From DASWTL01 sp966250385 (lineage in GTDB: Bacteria; Bacteroidota; Bacteroidia; Sphingobacteriales; Sphingobacteriaceae): a DNA stretch of 23,754 nucleotides. This document shows positions 23,708-23,754 of this stretch, in pieces; positions within the stretch are counted from its first letter, which is position 1, and the number at the start of each line of letters is the position of its first letter. Both the position numbers and the translations under genes were made by a program. A model generated the notes under the pieces. It was not told where the DNA came from. It saw nothing but the letters and a program-made list of their open reading frames with translations, and did not search any database. Location of the stretch: NCBI GenBank assembly GCA_966250385.1, contig CBINHC010000027.1:1-23754 (forward strand), written 5' to 3'.

Positions 23708-23754
23708 ATGGGATTATTCGACTTTTTCAAGAAGAAAAGCAATACTGTCGAGGA
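23708..23754 (+). CDS. ftsY: signal recognition particle receptor FtsY (5' end only)
   Basis: An ATG at 23708 opens MGLFDFFKKKSNTVE and runs off the right edge. The short amphipathic start with FDFFKKK, plus the position after rpmB, rpmG and DUF4295, matches FtsY in Bacteroidota. FtsY is the GTPase that docks ribosome-nascent chain complexes at the membrane. The GTPase domain is outside the window, so the call rests on the start and on gene order. Confidence 0.75.
   Translation, partial: MGLFDFFKKKSNTVE

Overview
The window comes from the chromosome of a bacterium of the phylum Bacteroidota, most likely a Chitinophagaceae-like member (the family is a guess from gene style). The evidence is the order rpmB, rpmG, a DUF4295 ribosomal-type protein, then ftsY at the right end; promoters of the TTTG / TAnnTTTG type (a perfect one before the tRNA); weak or absent Shine-Dalgarno sequences; TlpA/DUF4369 redoxins; and a GH2-mutarotase pair. 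There is no phage, transposase, CRISPR array, integrase or recognisable defence cassette. This is mostly ordinary chromosome with a loose, accessory-looking first two thirds.

Left part (1 to 5.9 kb). A possible gene start runs off the left edge on the minus strand. Two tiny unidentified plus-strand ORFs (63 and 47 aa) end at a very good intrinsic terminator. An XRE-type regulator with a coiled-coil tail and a two-helix membrane protein follow on the minus strand, divergent from an AraJ/YdhP-like MFS efflux pump; the gap between them holds an unexplained terminator-like hairpin. Four minus-strand genes come next: a DUF4369-TlpA redoxin, a VOC/glyoxalase-fold protein, an unknown lipoprotein and a RibD/DHFR-fold reductase.

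Middle (6.1 to 14.4 kb). An exported glycoside hydrolase family 2 enzyme and a lipoprotein aldose 1-epimerase form a two-gene carbohydrate unit. Next are a second RibD/DHFR-fold protein, a second TlpA redoxin, an NTF2/SnoaL gene broken by a one-base frameshift, a DUF4180 protein, a small membrane protein, a small exported protein and a membrane-anchored third redoxin. The three redoxins differ in architecture and CxxC sequence (CAPC, CQAC, CGVC). The gap at 12.2 to 12.43 kb holds repeats, hairpins and a stretch that looks like a decayed 5S rRNA piece.

Right part (14.4 to 23.75 kb), mainly housekeeping. tRNA-Ala(GGC) has its own promoter and terminator. After it come a cupin sugar-phosphate isomerase-like protein, an orphan sensor histidine kinase and an OsmC peroxide-reductase-type protein. 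surE, a small membrane protein and lpxB overlap one another in a tight minus-strand operon. A CsbD-like stress protein and acetyl-CoA synthetase (acs) follow on the minus strand. On the plus strand are an exported MORN-repeat protein and the ribosomal protein operon leading into ftsY.

I found no convincing novel multi-gene system. The best second looks are the frameshifted NTF2 gene, the structured gap at 12.2 kb, the orphan hairpin upstream of the efflux pump, the tiny-gene pair at the left, and the membrane protein wedged between surE and lpxB.
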